Below the pieces are notes generated by a model. It had not been told where the DNA came from. It ran no database searches and saw only the letters and a program-made list of their open reading frames with translations. This document shows positions 36,383 through 49,416 of a stretch of DNA of 64,000 nt, in pieces (within the stretch, counting starts at the first letter, position 1; the number at the start of each line of letters is the position of its first letter). This DNA comes from Apostichopus japonicus (Eukaryota > Echinodermata > Holothuroidea > Aspidochirotida > Stichopodidae). Position numbers and translations under genes: made by a program. The stretch covers positions 11,628,501 to 11,692,500 of the forward strand of contig NC_092575.1 in the NCBI RefSeq assembly GCF_037975245.1, written 5' to 3'.

Positions 36383-39300
36383 CTATCCGCCAAAAATAAA
36401 GAACTGTGACGGATTTTGGGCAGGTCCGAGTGAAAGTATGTACAGTTGTACATACTTTCCATCTATTCCGGCAGCGGTAGCATCAATGCTGGTGTCAAGC
36501 TAGAAAGAAATGACAAAAAAATATGTATATTTTACTCCATACTATTAAATTAACATCTGAATATTAGGCAAACTGCCAATCTAAATATTCCATGAGACTT
36601 CCAGTTTATTCATACGAGAATAAAATTTTACATAAACTAAACTTCTTACATGATCTCCCTAGAATGTCACTAAAAATTCACAACCTTTGACAGACAACTT
36701 TACAAAATTTGGTTATTACAAACCCTGGACAGACTGGCAGAGTGTACCTTCAGTATCAATAATTGTACATCTCAGACACCTGAAGGGTTCATAAGTCAAC
36801 CGTTTTTCCATCTCTATCTTTGTTATTCCTTACTAAAAATGGCATATATATTGGTTGGCTTTACATTTAAAAATATTATGTCACTTTACTACAATAGTGA
36901 CCACAATGGGCATTCTCCCCCAAACACCCCTATTAAATTCCCTTTTTGCCGGTTTTCCGCCTTGGTCCACATTCTTGTCAGTATCGCTGCCAATCAGACA
37001 GTGCTGAATAAATTATTCCTGCTTTACATTGCCATAATAAGTGTTTTTTCCTACTCTATACAAGTCACTTCCATTGAGCCATGATGATTATAGAGCCAGT
37101 GCCTATACCATTCAGTAGCGCCAATGGAAAAGAGCCATAAGACCCAGTGGATATGATGCTAACCTTAATATACACCAGACAAACTTTTTTCCACATAACA
37201 AGCCAATTTTTGTTTAGCCAAGCAAATTTTGTAAAACCAAAACTTTTCCACTAAACGCAGGGGTGTTTATATAGCATTGAGCAAGGGAATAAACAGTATA
37301 TTGTCATAAAATACTCACAGGTTTGTTCTGAAGGAAGTACAACAGTGCCCCTGCTCTGCTAGTGGACTGCTGCTTCTGCTTTAACATAGTCACTGACCTC
37401 TACATCTGAATATTAGGCAAACTGCCAATCTAAATATTCCATGAGACTTCCAGTTTATTCATACGAGAATAAAATTTTACATAAACTAAACTTCTTACAT
37501 GATCTCCCTAGAATGTCACTAAAAATTCACAACCTTTGACAGACAACTTTACAAAATTTGGTTATTACAAACCCTGGACAGACTGGCAGAGTGTACCTTC
37601 AGTATCAATAATTGTACATCTCAGACACCTGAAGGGTTCATAAGTCAACCGTTTTTCCATCTCTATCTTTGTTATTCCTTACTAAAAATGGCATATATAT
37701 TGGTTGGCTTTACATTTAAAAATATTATGTCACTTTACTACAATAGTGACCACAATGGGCATTCTCCCCCAAACACCCCTATTAAATTCCCTTTTTGCCG
37801 GTTTTCCGCCTTGGTCCACATTCTTGTCAGTATCGCTGCCAATCAGACAGTGCTGAATAAATTATTCCTGCTTTACATTGCCATAATAAGTGTTTTTTCC
37901 TACTCTATACAAGTCACTTCCATTGAGCCATGATGATTATAGAGCCAGTGCCTATACCATTCAGTAGCGCCAATGGAAAAGAGCCATAAGACCCAGTGGA
38001 TATGATGCTAACCTTAATATACACCAGACAAACTTTTTTCCACATAACAAGCCAATTTTTGTTTAGCCAAGCAAATTTTGTAAAACCAAAACTTTTCCAC
38101 TAAACGCAGGGGTGTTTATATAGCATTGAGCAAGGGAATAAACAGTATATTGTCATAAAATACTCACAGGTTTGTTCTGAAGGAAGTACAACAGTGCCCC
38201 TGCTCTGCTAGTGGACTGCTGCTTCTGCTTTAACATAGTCACTGACCTCTACATCTGAATATTAGGCAAACTGCCAATCTAAATATTCCATGAGACTTCC
38301 AGTTTATTCATACGAGAATAAAATTTTACATAAACTAAACTTCTTACATGATCTCCCTAGAATGTCACTAAAAATTCACAACCTTTGACAGACAACTTTA
38401 CAAAATTTGGTTATTACAAACCCTGGACAGACTGGCAGAGTGTACCTTCAGTATCAATAATTGTACATCTCAGACACCTGAAGGGTTCATAAGTCAACCG
38501 TTTTTCCATCTCTATCTTTGTTATTCCTTACTAAAAATGGCATATATATTGGTTGGCTTTACATTTAAAAATATTATGTCACTTTACTACAATAGTGACC
38601 ACAATGGGCATTCTCCCCCAAACACCCCTATTAAATTCCCTTTTTGCCGGTTTTCCGCCTTGGTCCACATTCTTGTCAGTATCGCTGCCAATCAGACAGT
38701 GCTGAATAAATTATTCCTGCTTTACATTGCCATAATAAGTGTTTTTTCCTACTCTATACAAGTCACTTCCATTGAGCCATGATGATTATAGAGCCAGTGC
38801 CTATACCATTCAGTAGCGCCAATGGAAAAGAGCCATAAGACCCAGTGGATATGATGCTAACCTTAATATACACCAGACAAACTTTTTTCCACATAACAAG
38901 CCAATTTTTGTTTAGCCAAGCAAATTTTGTAAAACCAAAACTTTTCCACTAAACGCAGGGGTGTTTATATAGCATTGAGCAAGGGAATAAACAGTATATT
39001 GTCATAAAATACTCACAGGTTTGTTCTGAAGGAAGTACAACAGTGCCCCTGCTCTGCTAGTGGACTGCTGCTTCTGCTTTAACATAGTCACTGACCTGTG
39101 CAGTATATATATAAATGTATATAAAGCACACATATCCTCTGAAAAGAAAATTGAGTTTGAAGTTTTAAACATAACCTCCAAGGCATAGTATGTGGCTAAT
39201 TAAATGCAATAAATCATAGAACAAGTAAATGTGAACAAATGGCACATTCCATAAATAACCTTTTTGAATATAATCCAGATAAGTTATACATCCAAATAAA

Positions 39301-41056
39301 TAATTCTGTATTTTCACAAACTATAAAGTTATTGATATATTGATTTTTTAAAGTGATGGTTCATTGAATTTTGGATGACAATCTGCTCAAATTAAATTGT
39401 GTCATATTTCTAATCGTAAACAGGAAAAAATGTTTATAGTACTTTAAGTGCTTGATTTCAAAGAATATTCACAGAAAATTTAACTATGATGTTTATTATT
39501 GCCTATATGGTAATAAGAAAAAATAAGAACAATTAAGTTTTCGGTCTTAATTTTAAACCTTTATCTATCAAGCGGCCACAATTTGCCCAAATTGAGAAAA
39601 AGAATAAAATTTAGAACTTTCCAGCCTCTTACCAAGGGGTAATGCCCAAAACGTTATTGATTGGTTAGCTAGAAAAGGCATACAAAGAAAACTTTGAAAT
39701 ATGATAGCTATACTAATTTAACTTACTACTATCAGTTTCCTCAAAAGCATCAATCATATTTGCGATAGCTGGTGAGGTTTTCTTTCTCACTTCTATGATG
39801 CGTTCTCTATATCCATCCCACTTTGTGATGAAGTTATCCCTGGATTCGGCAAACATTAATCGAAACTCCTCATTTATCTGAAAGAAATGTAAACATTTTA
39901 TTACTGCAAATCAGAATGCTAGGAGATTTTTCTAGTATCACAATTATGAAACTTACTACATCAAATCTGAATTTTGCTTCTTTAGTTATCTTTTGACTGA
40001 AAAGAAGGTTATGATTATTAGAAATACTTGATATAGCACATTATACGTAAACCGGTCTCAATGCCCTTTACAATGGAAAAATGCGAAGCTAGCCTACAGA
40101 TAACATACTTAACTGGCTGCAAAGCACATCTACCTGCAATAAAGCTACTGAAAAATCGCTGGCACAGGATTCAAACCTGCGACCTTCAGCATCTCAGTCT
40201 GGTGCTCTACCAACTGAGCTAACCCGTAAAAGGGCCAGCGGCCTGTCATGGACGATTTGATTACCCACGCCCCACTGGCTTGAATTAGCCAATAATGTCC
40301 AACACTCCTATTTTAGATGGGTATGGAAATGTGTTATTATTTTTGTTTGCTACTAATAGATGTGTTAGGCATTTATCTGAAACATATTCAAAGAAAAAGA
40401 AAGCATTTTCAGTACTTTTCTTTTAAATTACAATTAAAGAAGTGAAAAATCTAGTATTTCTCCATTGACTGTAATGATAAGTGACCCCACGAAGTGACCA
40501 AGTAGAAACCATACTGAGCCCTATAGCACCAGTGCCTAACGGCCGGGTATATAGCCCATGCCTTTTCACTTAGGCTAAGTAAACTTGTATGCGCAGCCTG
40601 CAGGGTAGGAATAAATTTTCTTCAAAAAAAAAAAATCATTTATTAAGGACTAACGTTAGGGGCATAACGTTAGGCTAAGCCTTTTTTTTTCGTTTTAACC
40701 GGTACCTATTAATTTCAGTTGGCACACTCTGAATAGGCTTGCCTACTTTAGTAATAATTAGTAAAATATCACTAGGCCTAGGCCAACACTAAATAACTCG
40801 TAACCAGTGACACAATAGACGTACATGTACGACAGTCTGACAGTACAGTGTATACCGGGCCATAGTATAACTATACTAGGCTATAGCCAACTGTACTACT
40901 ACTGTACTAGGCATAGCATTGTTCATGTTAACGCTATGACTGCGTATGAGTATGAATCGATTAAAAACGGCCTTTTTTAATATTACCTTCGAGCAATGAT
41001 ATTACTTCTTCTGCATATCCTTTACCTGCCAAACACGTTCTCAATGTTTCTGCCAT
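36383..41056 (-). CDS. Multi-exon gene inside the 7.3-kb element; SAM-like N-terminus
   Basis: Minus-strand exons: first exon 41056-40987 (ATG; MAETLRTCLAGKGYAEEVIS then LLE, donor GTAATA); 39996-39957 (QKITKEAKFRFDV); 39877-39727 (INEEFRLMFAESRDNFITKW, continuing to IDAFEETDS); a 74-nt exon present three times (39090-39017, 38241-38168, 37392-37319; TMLKQKQQSTSRAGALLYFL then QNKP); last exon 36499-36383 (LDTSIDATAAGIDGKYVQLY, ending FFIFGG, TAG). The last four join in consistent phases. At least one exon between 40986 and 39997 is unidentified, since the first exon ends in phase 1 and the next known one starts in phase 2. From memory, the order (SAM-like start, a WDxYR...II segment, an R.xALLYFL block, a D-T-x-D C-terminal block) resembles multicopy proteins annotated 'SAMD3-like' in fish, which suggests a transposon-associated family. 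Function unknown. Confidence 0.5.
36553..39097. repeat. Three 849-bp tandem copies, apparently identical
   Basis: Units start at 36553, 37402 and 38251 (ACATCTGAATATTAGGCAAA) and end with ACATAGTCACTGACC. I saw no difference between units, so the triplication is very recent, or it is an assembly artefact. Each unit contains one copy of the 74-nt minus-strand exon near its right end. The 81-codon plus-strand frame in each unit has no support. Confidence 0.93.
40158..40237 (-). repeat. tRNA-like SINE head in an intron of the element's gene
   Basis: On the minus strand an A-box region TAGCTCAGTTGGTAGAGCA and a B-box region GCAGGTTTGAATCCTGT are at tRNA spacing, with GAG in the anticodon position. 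The anticodon stem has mismatches at both ends and the acceptor stem pairs poorly, so this is a tRNA-derived repeat or pseudogene, not a functional tRNA. Confidence 0.55.
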
Positions 41057-41449
41057 TCTTATACCCTCGTGGAAAGCTTAAAAAGGTTAGTTTTTACACA
41101 TAAAACGAAGCGTAAATTCTCTCGGTATTCAAGGTAAGTTCAGCTAAGATGGCGAGTCGATTCAACGTTCGTACGTACCTACGTACGCGGCCGGGCATAT
41201 GTAGATTAGAATACGTCATTAATTTGGACAGACCGGATTGGTTTAACTGTTCAGTCTTCGCATGGACTGAAATTAAAATGAGCACGTGACAAAATACAAT
41301 GATTTTATTGGGTATTGCATTCAGTCTATTGTAGGCTGAATTTCGTTCGGAAACAATTCCAGTCTTAGCGTCTGGAAATCGGTCTTATGGACTGAAATAA
41401 ATTTCAGTCGAACCTTAGACTGAATTTTTCAGTCTACAAATTTAAGAGA

Positions 41450-42688
<1,239 letters not shown>

Positions 42689-42764
<76 letters not shown>
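42689..42764. repeat. (TA)n microsatellite
   Basis: Pure TA repeat between the hAT-like element and the LTR-like element. Confidence 0.97.
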
Positions 42765-42767
<3 letters not shown>

Positions 42768-44023
42768 AACGTCACTTCCCTGTCTGGTGGGGCAGTCTTT
42801 AATGATGGGGTTGGCGGAAGAGAGTCTCGAGAATAATCACAATGGAGAAGATGTTAAAGTGCCCGTGGCACAGTGGTACCGTTTATTCAAACCTCCGACT
42901 TACACTTAGGTTCATTAAATATCCTTACATTAGAACTTAGCCTTACAATATGCAAAACGTAACTGTTAGCGCAGTTCCTAAACGCGGCGTCTAAACGCAG
43001 CGTAGAACACGGCACTAAACGCAACACCCAACGCAGCGTCTAACGCGGCGCCACACGCAGCGTACAACGCAACGTACAACGCGGCGCCCAACGCAGCGCA
43101 GAACACAACGTATAACGCGGCGCTAAACGCAACGCCCAACACAACGTCCAACGCGGCGCCACACGCAGCGTATAACGCAACGTACAACGCGGCGCCCAAC
43201 GCAGCGCAGAACGCAACGTAAAACGCGGCGATAAACGGAACGCCAAGCGCAGGGTCTAAATATGAAAACAGATACACAGCTACAGAGTCAACTTAACGGT
43301 GTCTACAATGCCGTTAACAGATGCAAATATACTAAGAACCAATCGATGGACTAAAAGGCAGTAACGTGTCTTTCCGATGGCACACCTAGGCTATCCACTA
43401 ATGTTCCTAATTACGGACTAACTGAAATATATACAGTCACAGCAGAATAATAATCTCTACTAAAGTACACACATTGCACGCAAATCAGAGCGTTACTAAA
43501 TAACGTAAAATGATAACAATCGGTCGATAACGTTACTCCTAAATAATTGGGCGTAATCTATCCCTCAGTGAAATATCGCAGTTTGCTAACAATTTATACA
43601 ACTCACAAATGTACTCAATAATATTCTGAGCGCTTACAATATCTAAGAACAATTATACACGGTGCCGTGGTATTAGAAACCTACCAACTTGGATAATAGT
43701 AAATGATATGATAACGTACCGTACGTAGACGTCTTGCGAGATTTTGGCAAAGAGTCCCTCGCTGCACGTACCAACAGCTCCTTTTATACTAGCCTGAACA
43801 ATGGCTTAAGTTTACGCGCGTGAGAAAGTTACTACTTCAAAGAGCACCGCCTTAGTGTTGCAGTCACCAGACTTCCGGAGACCGAGAGGCCAGGTGCACG
43901 ATTACTTACGTCATAGTAAACAACTTAACGGGGATTTGCCGACATAGAATCATAACATTACGTAAACAGTTTACACAGCTTAAAGAATAGCCCTCAAAGC
44001 TTAAATACTACGTAAGTTCGGTT

Positions 44024-44026
<3 letters not shown>
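42765..44026 (+). mobile_element. Possible solo LTR (TG...CA, 1.26 kb)
   Basis: The segment starts TGTAACGTCACTTCCCTG and ends AAGTTCGGTTACA, with (TA)n directly on both sides, so a 4-5-bp target duplication would be invisible. TG/CA termini, the size, and a possible TATA element (CCTTTTATACTAG near 43781) about 245 bp before the 3' end fit a solo LTR. The inverted TGTAAC/GTTACA ends would also fit a DNA element. It contains a GC-rich minisatellite. Confidence 0.4.
42980..43255. repeat. ~12-bp minisatellite with 108-bp higher-order period
   Basis: Degenerate units of the type AACGCRGCGYM are organised so that a 108-bp super-unit starting GTCYAACGCGGCGCCACACG recurs at 43038 and 43146. It is much richer in CpG than its surroundings. 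Reverse-strand frames give Ala/Leu-rich repeats and are not credible proteins. Confidence 0.85.
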
Positions 44027-44076
<50 letters not shown>

Positions 44077-44082
44077 ACAAAC

Positions 44083-44150
<68 letters not shown>
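44027..44150. repeat. (TA)n microsatellite pair
   Basis: Two (TA)n tracts (to about 44068, and 44086-44150) separated by ACACACATACACAAACACAA. Confidence 0.95.
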
Positions 44151-44153
<3 letters not shown>

Positions 44154-44308
44154 ATAATATACTTACTAAACTATCATCATACTGCTACTCGGAGTTTCAC
44201 GTGTACGGCTCGCGCACCGATCATCAGGCAACTCTGATCGGTGCGCGAGCCGTACACGTGAAACTCCGAGTAGCAGTATGATGATAGTTTAGTTAAGTAT
44301 ATTATGTG
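44151..44308. repeat. Near-perfect hairpin, 73-bp arms, 11-nt loop
   Basis: Left arm 44151-44223 and right arm 44235-44308 are reverse complements except for one extra A (CTTACTAAAC against CTTAACTAAAC). The loop is TCAGGCAACTC. (TA)n lies on the left, and again about 60 bp to the right. On the minus strand the left arm reads CCTGATGATCGGTGCGCGAG, then CCGTACACGTGAAACTCC, which contains the CTGATGA...GAAAC pattern seen in Penelope-linked hammerhead motifs. Confidence 0.9.
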
Positions 44309-44369
44309 ATATTCTAGCTCTGCCTTGGCATAGAGCACTCTTTGTGAATATTGACCAACATTCTATGTG

Positions 44370-44403
<34 letters not shown>

Positions 44404-44652
44404 ATATATATATATTTGTGTGTGTGTATGTGTGTGTGTGCGTTTGTATTTCTATCTGACCGAGGACTTGAACAAAAGAATTTCAGGTCCTCGGTTGTGA
44501 TTTCTAAAGAATCACCAAGTCCTCGGAAGAATTCTATTGTATGGGGTATTGTTAAGGTTAGGGTACGTGGATTTGAACAATGGAAAATACAATGGGGTCA
44601 TCGGTTGGAATGAAACAAAAACATGTGTGCGTGCGTGTGTGTGTGTGTGTGT
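44370..44652. repeat. (TA)n/(TG)n tracts around a short unique segment
   Basis: (TA)n at 44370-44414 runs into (TG)n at 44416-44440. After about 180 bp of unique sequence with a repeated GACCGAGGACTT/AGGTCCTCGG inverted motif, a second (TG)n occupies 44628-44652. The 65-codon frame here is not supported. Confidence 0.8.
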
Positions 44653-45130
44653 TATGGTATTCACTCAACATAAACGGTTATGAAATCAATAACCGGATGT
44701 GTAGGTTAAATATTCGAAGATAAACTTGTTCATTTGCCTTGGTCGTTATTTCCATTTAATTTGAATTAAGAGAGGGTGTAATTGGGACTCATCTAACGTC
44801 ATTCCCTCATTGCATTAAGTTTTGTACTTTTGAAAATTTTGAAAATTATAATATATTTTCTAACAAAGTACTCCTAATTTGTCAATATGAGTCATATCTT
44901 ATTTCTCTGCTTTTTTCTAATAATATTTATTTTAATATTTTTATTTTGTCCATGATTTCTACGTAACGACAGTCAAGTTGTGTCGGTTCGTGCTCAGCCG
45001 TTATAGCGCCATCACCAAATCTTGGGTATAAGCCAATAATGCAAAGCAGCATGCCCATGGTGACTGCAAGTAGTGGATGACCTCGTACGTATTAGGCAAA
45101 GCAGCTAGGTTGTCGAAAGCAAAGTACGCA
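44652..45130 (+). mobile_element. Penelope-type 3' tail fragment, copy 1
   Basis: It matches 63531-64000 over its whole visible length. The part after AGAGAGGGTGTAATTGGGAC is homologous to the 3' region of the Penelope-like element at 51780-51985 (TGTCAATATGAGTCATATCT, TTATTTCTCTG). The hammerhead-like core seen in the other two is deleted here. It has (TG)n on its left instead of the (TA)n at copy 2. Confidence 0.65.
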
Positions 45131-45649
45131 ATTGTTTTATCCCCGACTGCTTGTCATGGACACCTTTCTTTGTACGATGGCAAGTTGTGCCATTGGACAG
45201 CGATGAAAGGATCACCTCTCTGCCATCTCTCTACCGCCTCCTAACGTTGCATTGCTTTTATTCAATGATATTTCCAACCGGAATTTCTCCAACCCTCGTT
45301 CACGCCCGCCCCCCCCCCCCCCTCCCAAACTCCCTCCTTACGAAAATTCACCATCACACGAAAGGAAAGTTTTCACATGAAACATAGAGAATAGGTGAGT
45401 ATTCTTTCTATTTGTTTATTAATTTATTTGTTGTCCATCGATTTGGTCGTTTCACGCCAGACTTACATATATACAAGGTGCAATTTGGCAATGAATAGTA
45501 TGTTATGTAAATACATAAGACATTACCGTTAGGTATTCCGTTAGCAGCGTATATAGTGAAATAAACCAAGCGCATTCCATTAATAAGTTACACAACAAAA
45601 TACCCAGAATGAGAAATTTTCAATACTGAAAATAATAATGTACATAACT
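45131..45649. other. No recognisable gene
   Basis: A 78-codon plus-strand frame (45151-45387) spans a C-run and lacks support. The remainder is AT-rich and unremarkable. Confidence 0.4.
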
Positions 45650-46150
45650 AGCAAGGTGAGTTACAAGAATTCCGTGATTGATCTAAAGTAACTAAAATAA
45701 CAATGTATGTTACAGGGATTCAGTGATTAACCTAAAGTAACCTAACTGCAGGGTGTGTTACAGGGATTCTGTGATTGATCTAAAGGAATTTAACTAGCAG
45801 GGTGTGTTGCCTTAAGTAACCGCACTCAGGGTATGTTACAGGGATTCCTTGATTAACCTGAAGTAACGTAACTAGCAGGGTGTGTTACAGGGATTCCGTG
45901 ATTGATCTAAAGTAACTTAACTAGCATGGTGTGTTACAGGGATTCAGTGATTAACCCAAGGTAACCTAACTGCAGGGTGTGTTACAGGGATTCTGTGATT
46001 GATCTAAAGGAACTTAACTAGCAGTGTGTGTTGCCGGGATTCCGTGATTTACCCTTAAGTAACCGCACTCAGGGTGTGTTACAGGGATTCCTTGATTCAC
46101 CTAAAGTAGCGTAACTAGCAGGGTGTGTTACAGGGATTCCGTGGTTGAGT
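45650..46150. repeat. ~48-bp minisatellite, about 10 units
   Basis: Units of the type GTGTGTTACAGGGATTCCGT, GATTGATCTAAAGTAACYTA, ACTAGCAGG repeat every 48-49 bp, with two variants alternating (GATTGATC and GATTAACC). Some units are shortened (GTGTTGCC). No coding frame survives across units. Confidence 0.88.
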
Positions 46151-46828
46151 TTGTTCACCATCTTCTAACGGAAATTGTCTGAATCGAGTAAAACAATCCT
46201 GACCGATCCTGAAAATAAAAATGAAAGAGCAGATTTAAGTCAGTGATAGAAAATTGTCACAACTCGTTCTGGGATAACCCCCTCAAGAATTTTATTGAAT
46301 ACTTTACGTGTTTAGTTAATTGGATGCTAATTATTTAGCCAAGGTTTTGTGCATCCTTAAGCATTACGTAATTATTTATTGTTAACGAATATCAGAATTC
46401 CGTCGGCATGAGGGTATAAATAGAACAGTCAAGCCACGTGCTCTTTCTTTTCAATCTCGGTCTTGAATCAAAACAAGCAAAACCGAAAGTTGCTCTTGTT
46501 TAATTATAAAAATGTTAGTCAGAATTTTAGTTCATAAGAAACCAATTTCCACCTTCATTGAGATAACATTGACTCATTACTTTACGAATTAAATTCGGTG
46601 TTTTTGGTACGTTTATAGATGGCAAAAGAGGCAGGGAAGAAGCTAAATTACAGCTTGAACGAGGAAAGAAAGAGAACGTGAAACTAAGAAAAGGAAAAGG
46701 CAGACGCTCGTATAGAAAGAAAGAACATTCATTTGTATCTTAACCATAAACGTTGACAGAACTCTCAACGAAACAAAACTAGGACCATAAGAAGGAAAGG
46801 ATGCCATATAAAGTATAGAAGTTTAAAA

Positions 46829-46866
<38 letters not shown>

Positions 46867-47456
46867 AAGGATGATTTATTTTGTTCTATGTAACCGCCAT
46901 TAATTTTATTGTTGTTGTTGTTAATAATTACATTGAACCTTTGAAACTCATATACTCTCTCTGTCCATCTTTACGCCGTTGTCGACTGCTCTCTTGAAAA
47001 TAATCCGTGACAAAAACAAACGTGCAAGGTGGGTGGGGGAGGATGGGGGAGGCAGAAAAGAGAGTAGAGATCATAATTGACATGCACAATGGAATGTTAT
47101 TCGGCATAATTCGAAGACGCATCCATGCATGTTACTGGTAACATGATGTCTCGAAGGAAACTTTTTTAAAGATCCTGTGTTCGCTTGCAATTGCTTTCGC
47201 ATTCGGTACTGATACCTCCATAGATCTCTGTATTGTAACAGAGAAGGGCCACACCATATACTTCGGGCGGAGGTCTTTATCCCCTTCCCCAGAAAAAAAC
47301 AAAGGGTAGCTCAGCCCAACCTTCACCCCCCCCCCCCCCAACACACACCGGCAGACTGCATTTTCTTTCATAAAATGTTTGCCAATTAACGGAATTGGAC
47401 GTGGTGGTACTATTCAGAAAAGATACTATAGAAAGCACCTGGCCATGAAACAACCA
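46151..47456. other. No supported gene; possible TATA-type promoter at 46413
   Basis: GGTATAAATAGAACAGTC at about 46411 is a good TATA-box match, but no convincing downstream frame follows: the first ATG (46511) opens only 24 codons. (TA)n lies at 46831-46862 and C-runs at 47327-47340. Minus-strand frames at 46928-47552 are unsupported. Confidence 0.35.
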
Positions 47457-47535
47457 AACGACTGATTCGTCAGGTGTGTATAACCATTCCCTCGAAGGGG
47501 AACAGATACTACACATGATCTTAGTCAAAAGGTCG
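47457..47535 (-). repeat. U2 snRNA-like repeat fragment, copy 2
   Basis: The minus strand reads CGACCTTTTGACTAAGATCA then TGTGTAGTATCTGTTCC, against U2 CGGCCTTTTGGCTAAGATCA and AGTGTAGTATCTGTTC, with only a few changes. After CTGTT it departs from U2 but keeps TCAGTCGTT at the same distance as in copy 1 (19391-19470). This is a pseudogene or a U2-headed repeat; the Sm site and downstream stems are absent. Confidence 0.7.
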
Positions 47536-47666
47536 TTTGTTTTGGCACCCAAGGCGGGCTACACGCTAGCAGAAAAGAGGAACCGACTTAAGGAAAGTTT
47601 AAAACGTTGTTTCGCTCTGGAGGCCACTTTGGATTTTAGTGACTCGTTAATTAGTTGACGGTACTT

Positions 47667-48059
47667 TCAATTCTTCCTTGCATGATTGTAGTCATCTATC
47701 GGAATTGTTTTTTTTATTTCCGTTATCGTCTGATCTTTGAAATCATATTTTAAAGTATACGTGTTTTCGTAATTGGAATACAAATATCGGCCACCCTCGC
47801 TGAAAACTAAAGTGGCTGGTAACCATTTTTTACTTAAATCCCATAAATAGTATATATTATATCCAACTAAATTCACTTCAACAGTTAGACTAGTCAAATA
47901 TACCATGTGTATACACACTCTGTAGTTGTTTATCTGTCGTTCACGCCTTTGCAGTTGTACTCTCAAAAATGTTCGACAAATATTGTAGCCTTCCCAATAC
48001 TGGGTACGTATATATTCAAACAAATTTGGTTGAATATACCCCCCCCCCCCCCGCCGCAC
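47667..48059 (-). CDS. Possible coding fragment, 130 codons, unknown
   Basis: An open minus-strand frame has non-repetitive, reasonably balanced composition in its second half (VEVNLVGYNIYYLWDLSKKW, ATLVFSEGGRYLYSNYENTY, KYDFKDQTITEIKKTIPIDD). The start region is a Gly run encoded by a homopolymer, so the true 5' boundary is probably inside the frame, perhaps an acceptor. The W-D/Y-D pattern vaguely recalls beta-propeller blades, but I do not recognise a family. It could be chance or a transposon remnant. Confidence 0.22.
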   Translation of the reverse strand: MRRGGGGYIQPNLFEYIRTQYWEGYNICRTFLRVQLQRRERQINNYRVCIHMVYLTSLTVEVNLVGYNIYYLWDLSKKWLPATLVFSEGGRYLYSNYENTYTLKYDFKDQTITEIKKTIPIDDYNHARKN

Positions 48060-49416
48060 CCAAAGCCTAAAGAATTAAAATATATCGACAATGATCACTA
48101 TGTCACGTTTTGGCAATTAAATTGGTTACACTTTCGTATAATTTTACTTGTTTTGTGGCAAACCTTGCACCAAATTTGGTTGGATACATACGTAACCAGT
48201 AACCCAGTGTTGCGTACAATTTTTGCCCAACTTTTTGGAAGGAAGTTTTTATAAGTTTATTGCACGATTTTCGGTTTAATTCAAACATGTAAATTAGATT
48301 CTAGGTTCTTATTTATCAAGCAGACGTGTGATACTCGATTCTCACTCGAACTTGGGTACATTTTGTACTCGTACTCACGACTTTGTACTCACTCGTACCC
48401 CGAACATTGTAGCAACAAAACAAGTACGTTTCCAACTATGCCAAGTGTTGATGTTGACTTTGAGAATAAGGGACTTTCTCTGGTATTTTTTTTCAACAAA
48501 TTGTGTAGTTTAAAGCATTACTTGCGTAGAGCTTTGATTGGGTTTGCGTCGACTAAATTTCAAACTTTTTCTGAAATGCAAGCTATAAACTAACTGGAGT
48601 GTCACCAAACCAGTGTAACCACCCGACATACCTAAAGTCTGATTGTTTATAAGCATACTTGAATGCAGAGATGGCGTCTTATCTAGGGGTCACCCCTTAC
48701 CATGATTCGCGGATCGAAATTATGTTTAGACTTTCGAAATGGTTTGGTTCAGTTCCTACAGATCATTCGTGTTTAAAGGGATATACCCCCTCTATTCGCT
48801 TTACAAAATTATGATCCACACCACAATTACCAAAACATGAAATCAAAATTGAGCAAAATAATAGCGTGACATAGATATAACGTCACTAGTGAAAACTTTA
48901 CACTTAGTCGGCAATTTCTATATTTCAAGATAGACCACACTTAATAGGAATTGAAAACAAAGGACTGGTGTTTGATACAAAGAAATCCCTTACTAATCTG
49001 GATTGCAGGTCATTGTAGCCTGTCAACAGTCAAACTTCATATTAAACAATGAGTCTGAAAGGAAACACAAATCCAATCAATATTATTAGTGTGTGTGATA
49101 AAGATGTCAAGAAATACTTCCCCAAACATCTAAGAACAATCGAATTCCATTTGGGAGATATCACACATTTAATGTTTCTTTACACTTAAGGACTAAGACT
49201 TGATTAAGTCTACATATGACATCATGGAGCCATATTTGCTATAACTCAGTACGCTTTCTTACTTCATTGAAATGCTTGTTTTCTGAAATGGAGATGGTTA
49301 TGCAAATGCTGATGCTCAAATATCCAATCTCTTAACATGACATAATGTTGGTATTGGCTTCAGTACTAGTGTAAACACTGTTAACATTTTACCTTGAAAA
49401 TAAGATAAGAAACAGG
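48060..49416. other. No recognisable gene
   Basis: AT-rich sequence. A repeated ACTCGTACTC word near 48340-48405 is local. I see no exon pair with matching splice phases. Confidence 0.45.

Noticed and set aside
36839-38782. Three identical 81-codon plus-strand frames
   Set aside because: They lie in the 849-bp tandem units opposite a better-supported minus-strand exon, and conservation between copies only reflects recent duplication.
40158-40237. Functional tRNA gene (anticodon GAG)
   Set aside because: Anticodon and acceptor stems are mismatched; better explained as a tRNA-derived SINE head.
40700-40760. 40-nt linking exon of the SAM-like gene (minus strand)
   Set aside because: Length and phase would fit between the first exon and 39996, but both splice sites are weak and the sequence is not recognisably coding.
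43040-43277. Ala/Leu-rich minus-strand frames
   Set aside because: Translation of the CpG-rich minisatellite; two overlapping frames are open at once, as expected for a repeat.
46411-46440. TATA-type promoter of a gene
   Set aside because: Good TATA match, but no credible reading frame or exon follows within the next kilobase.
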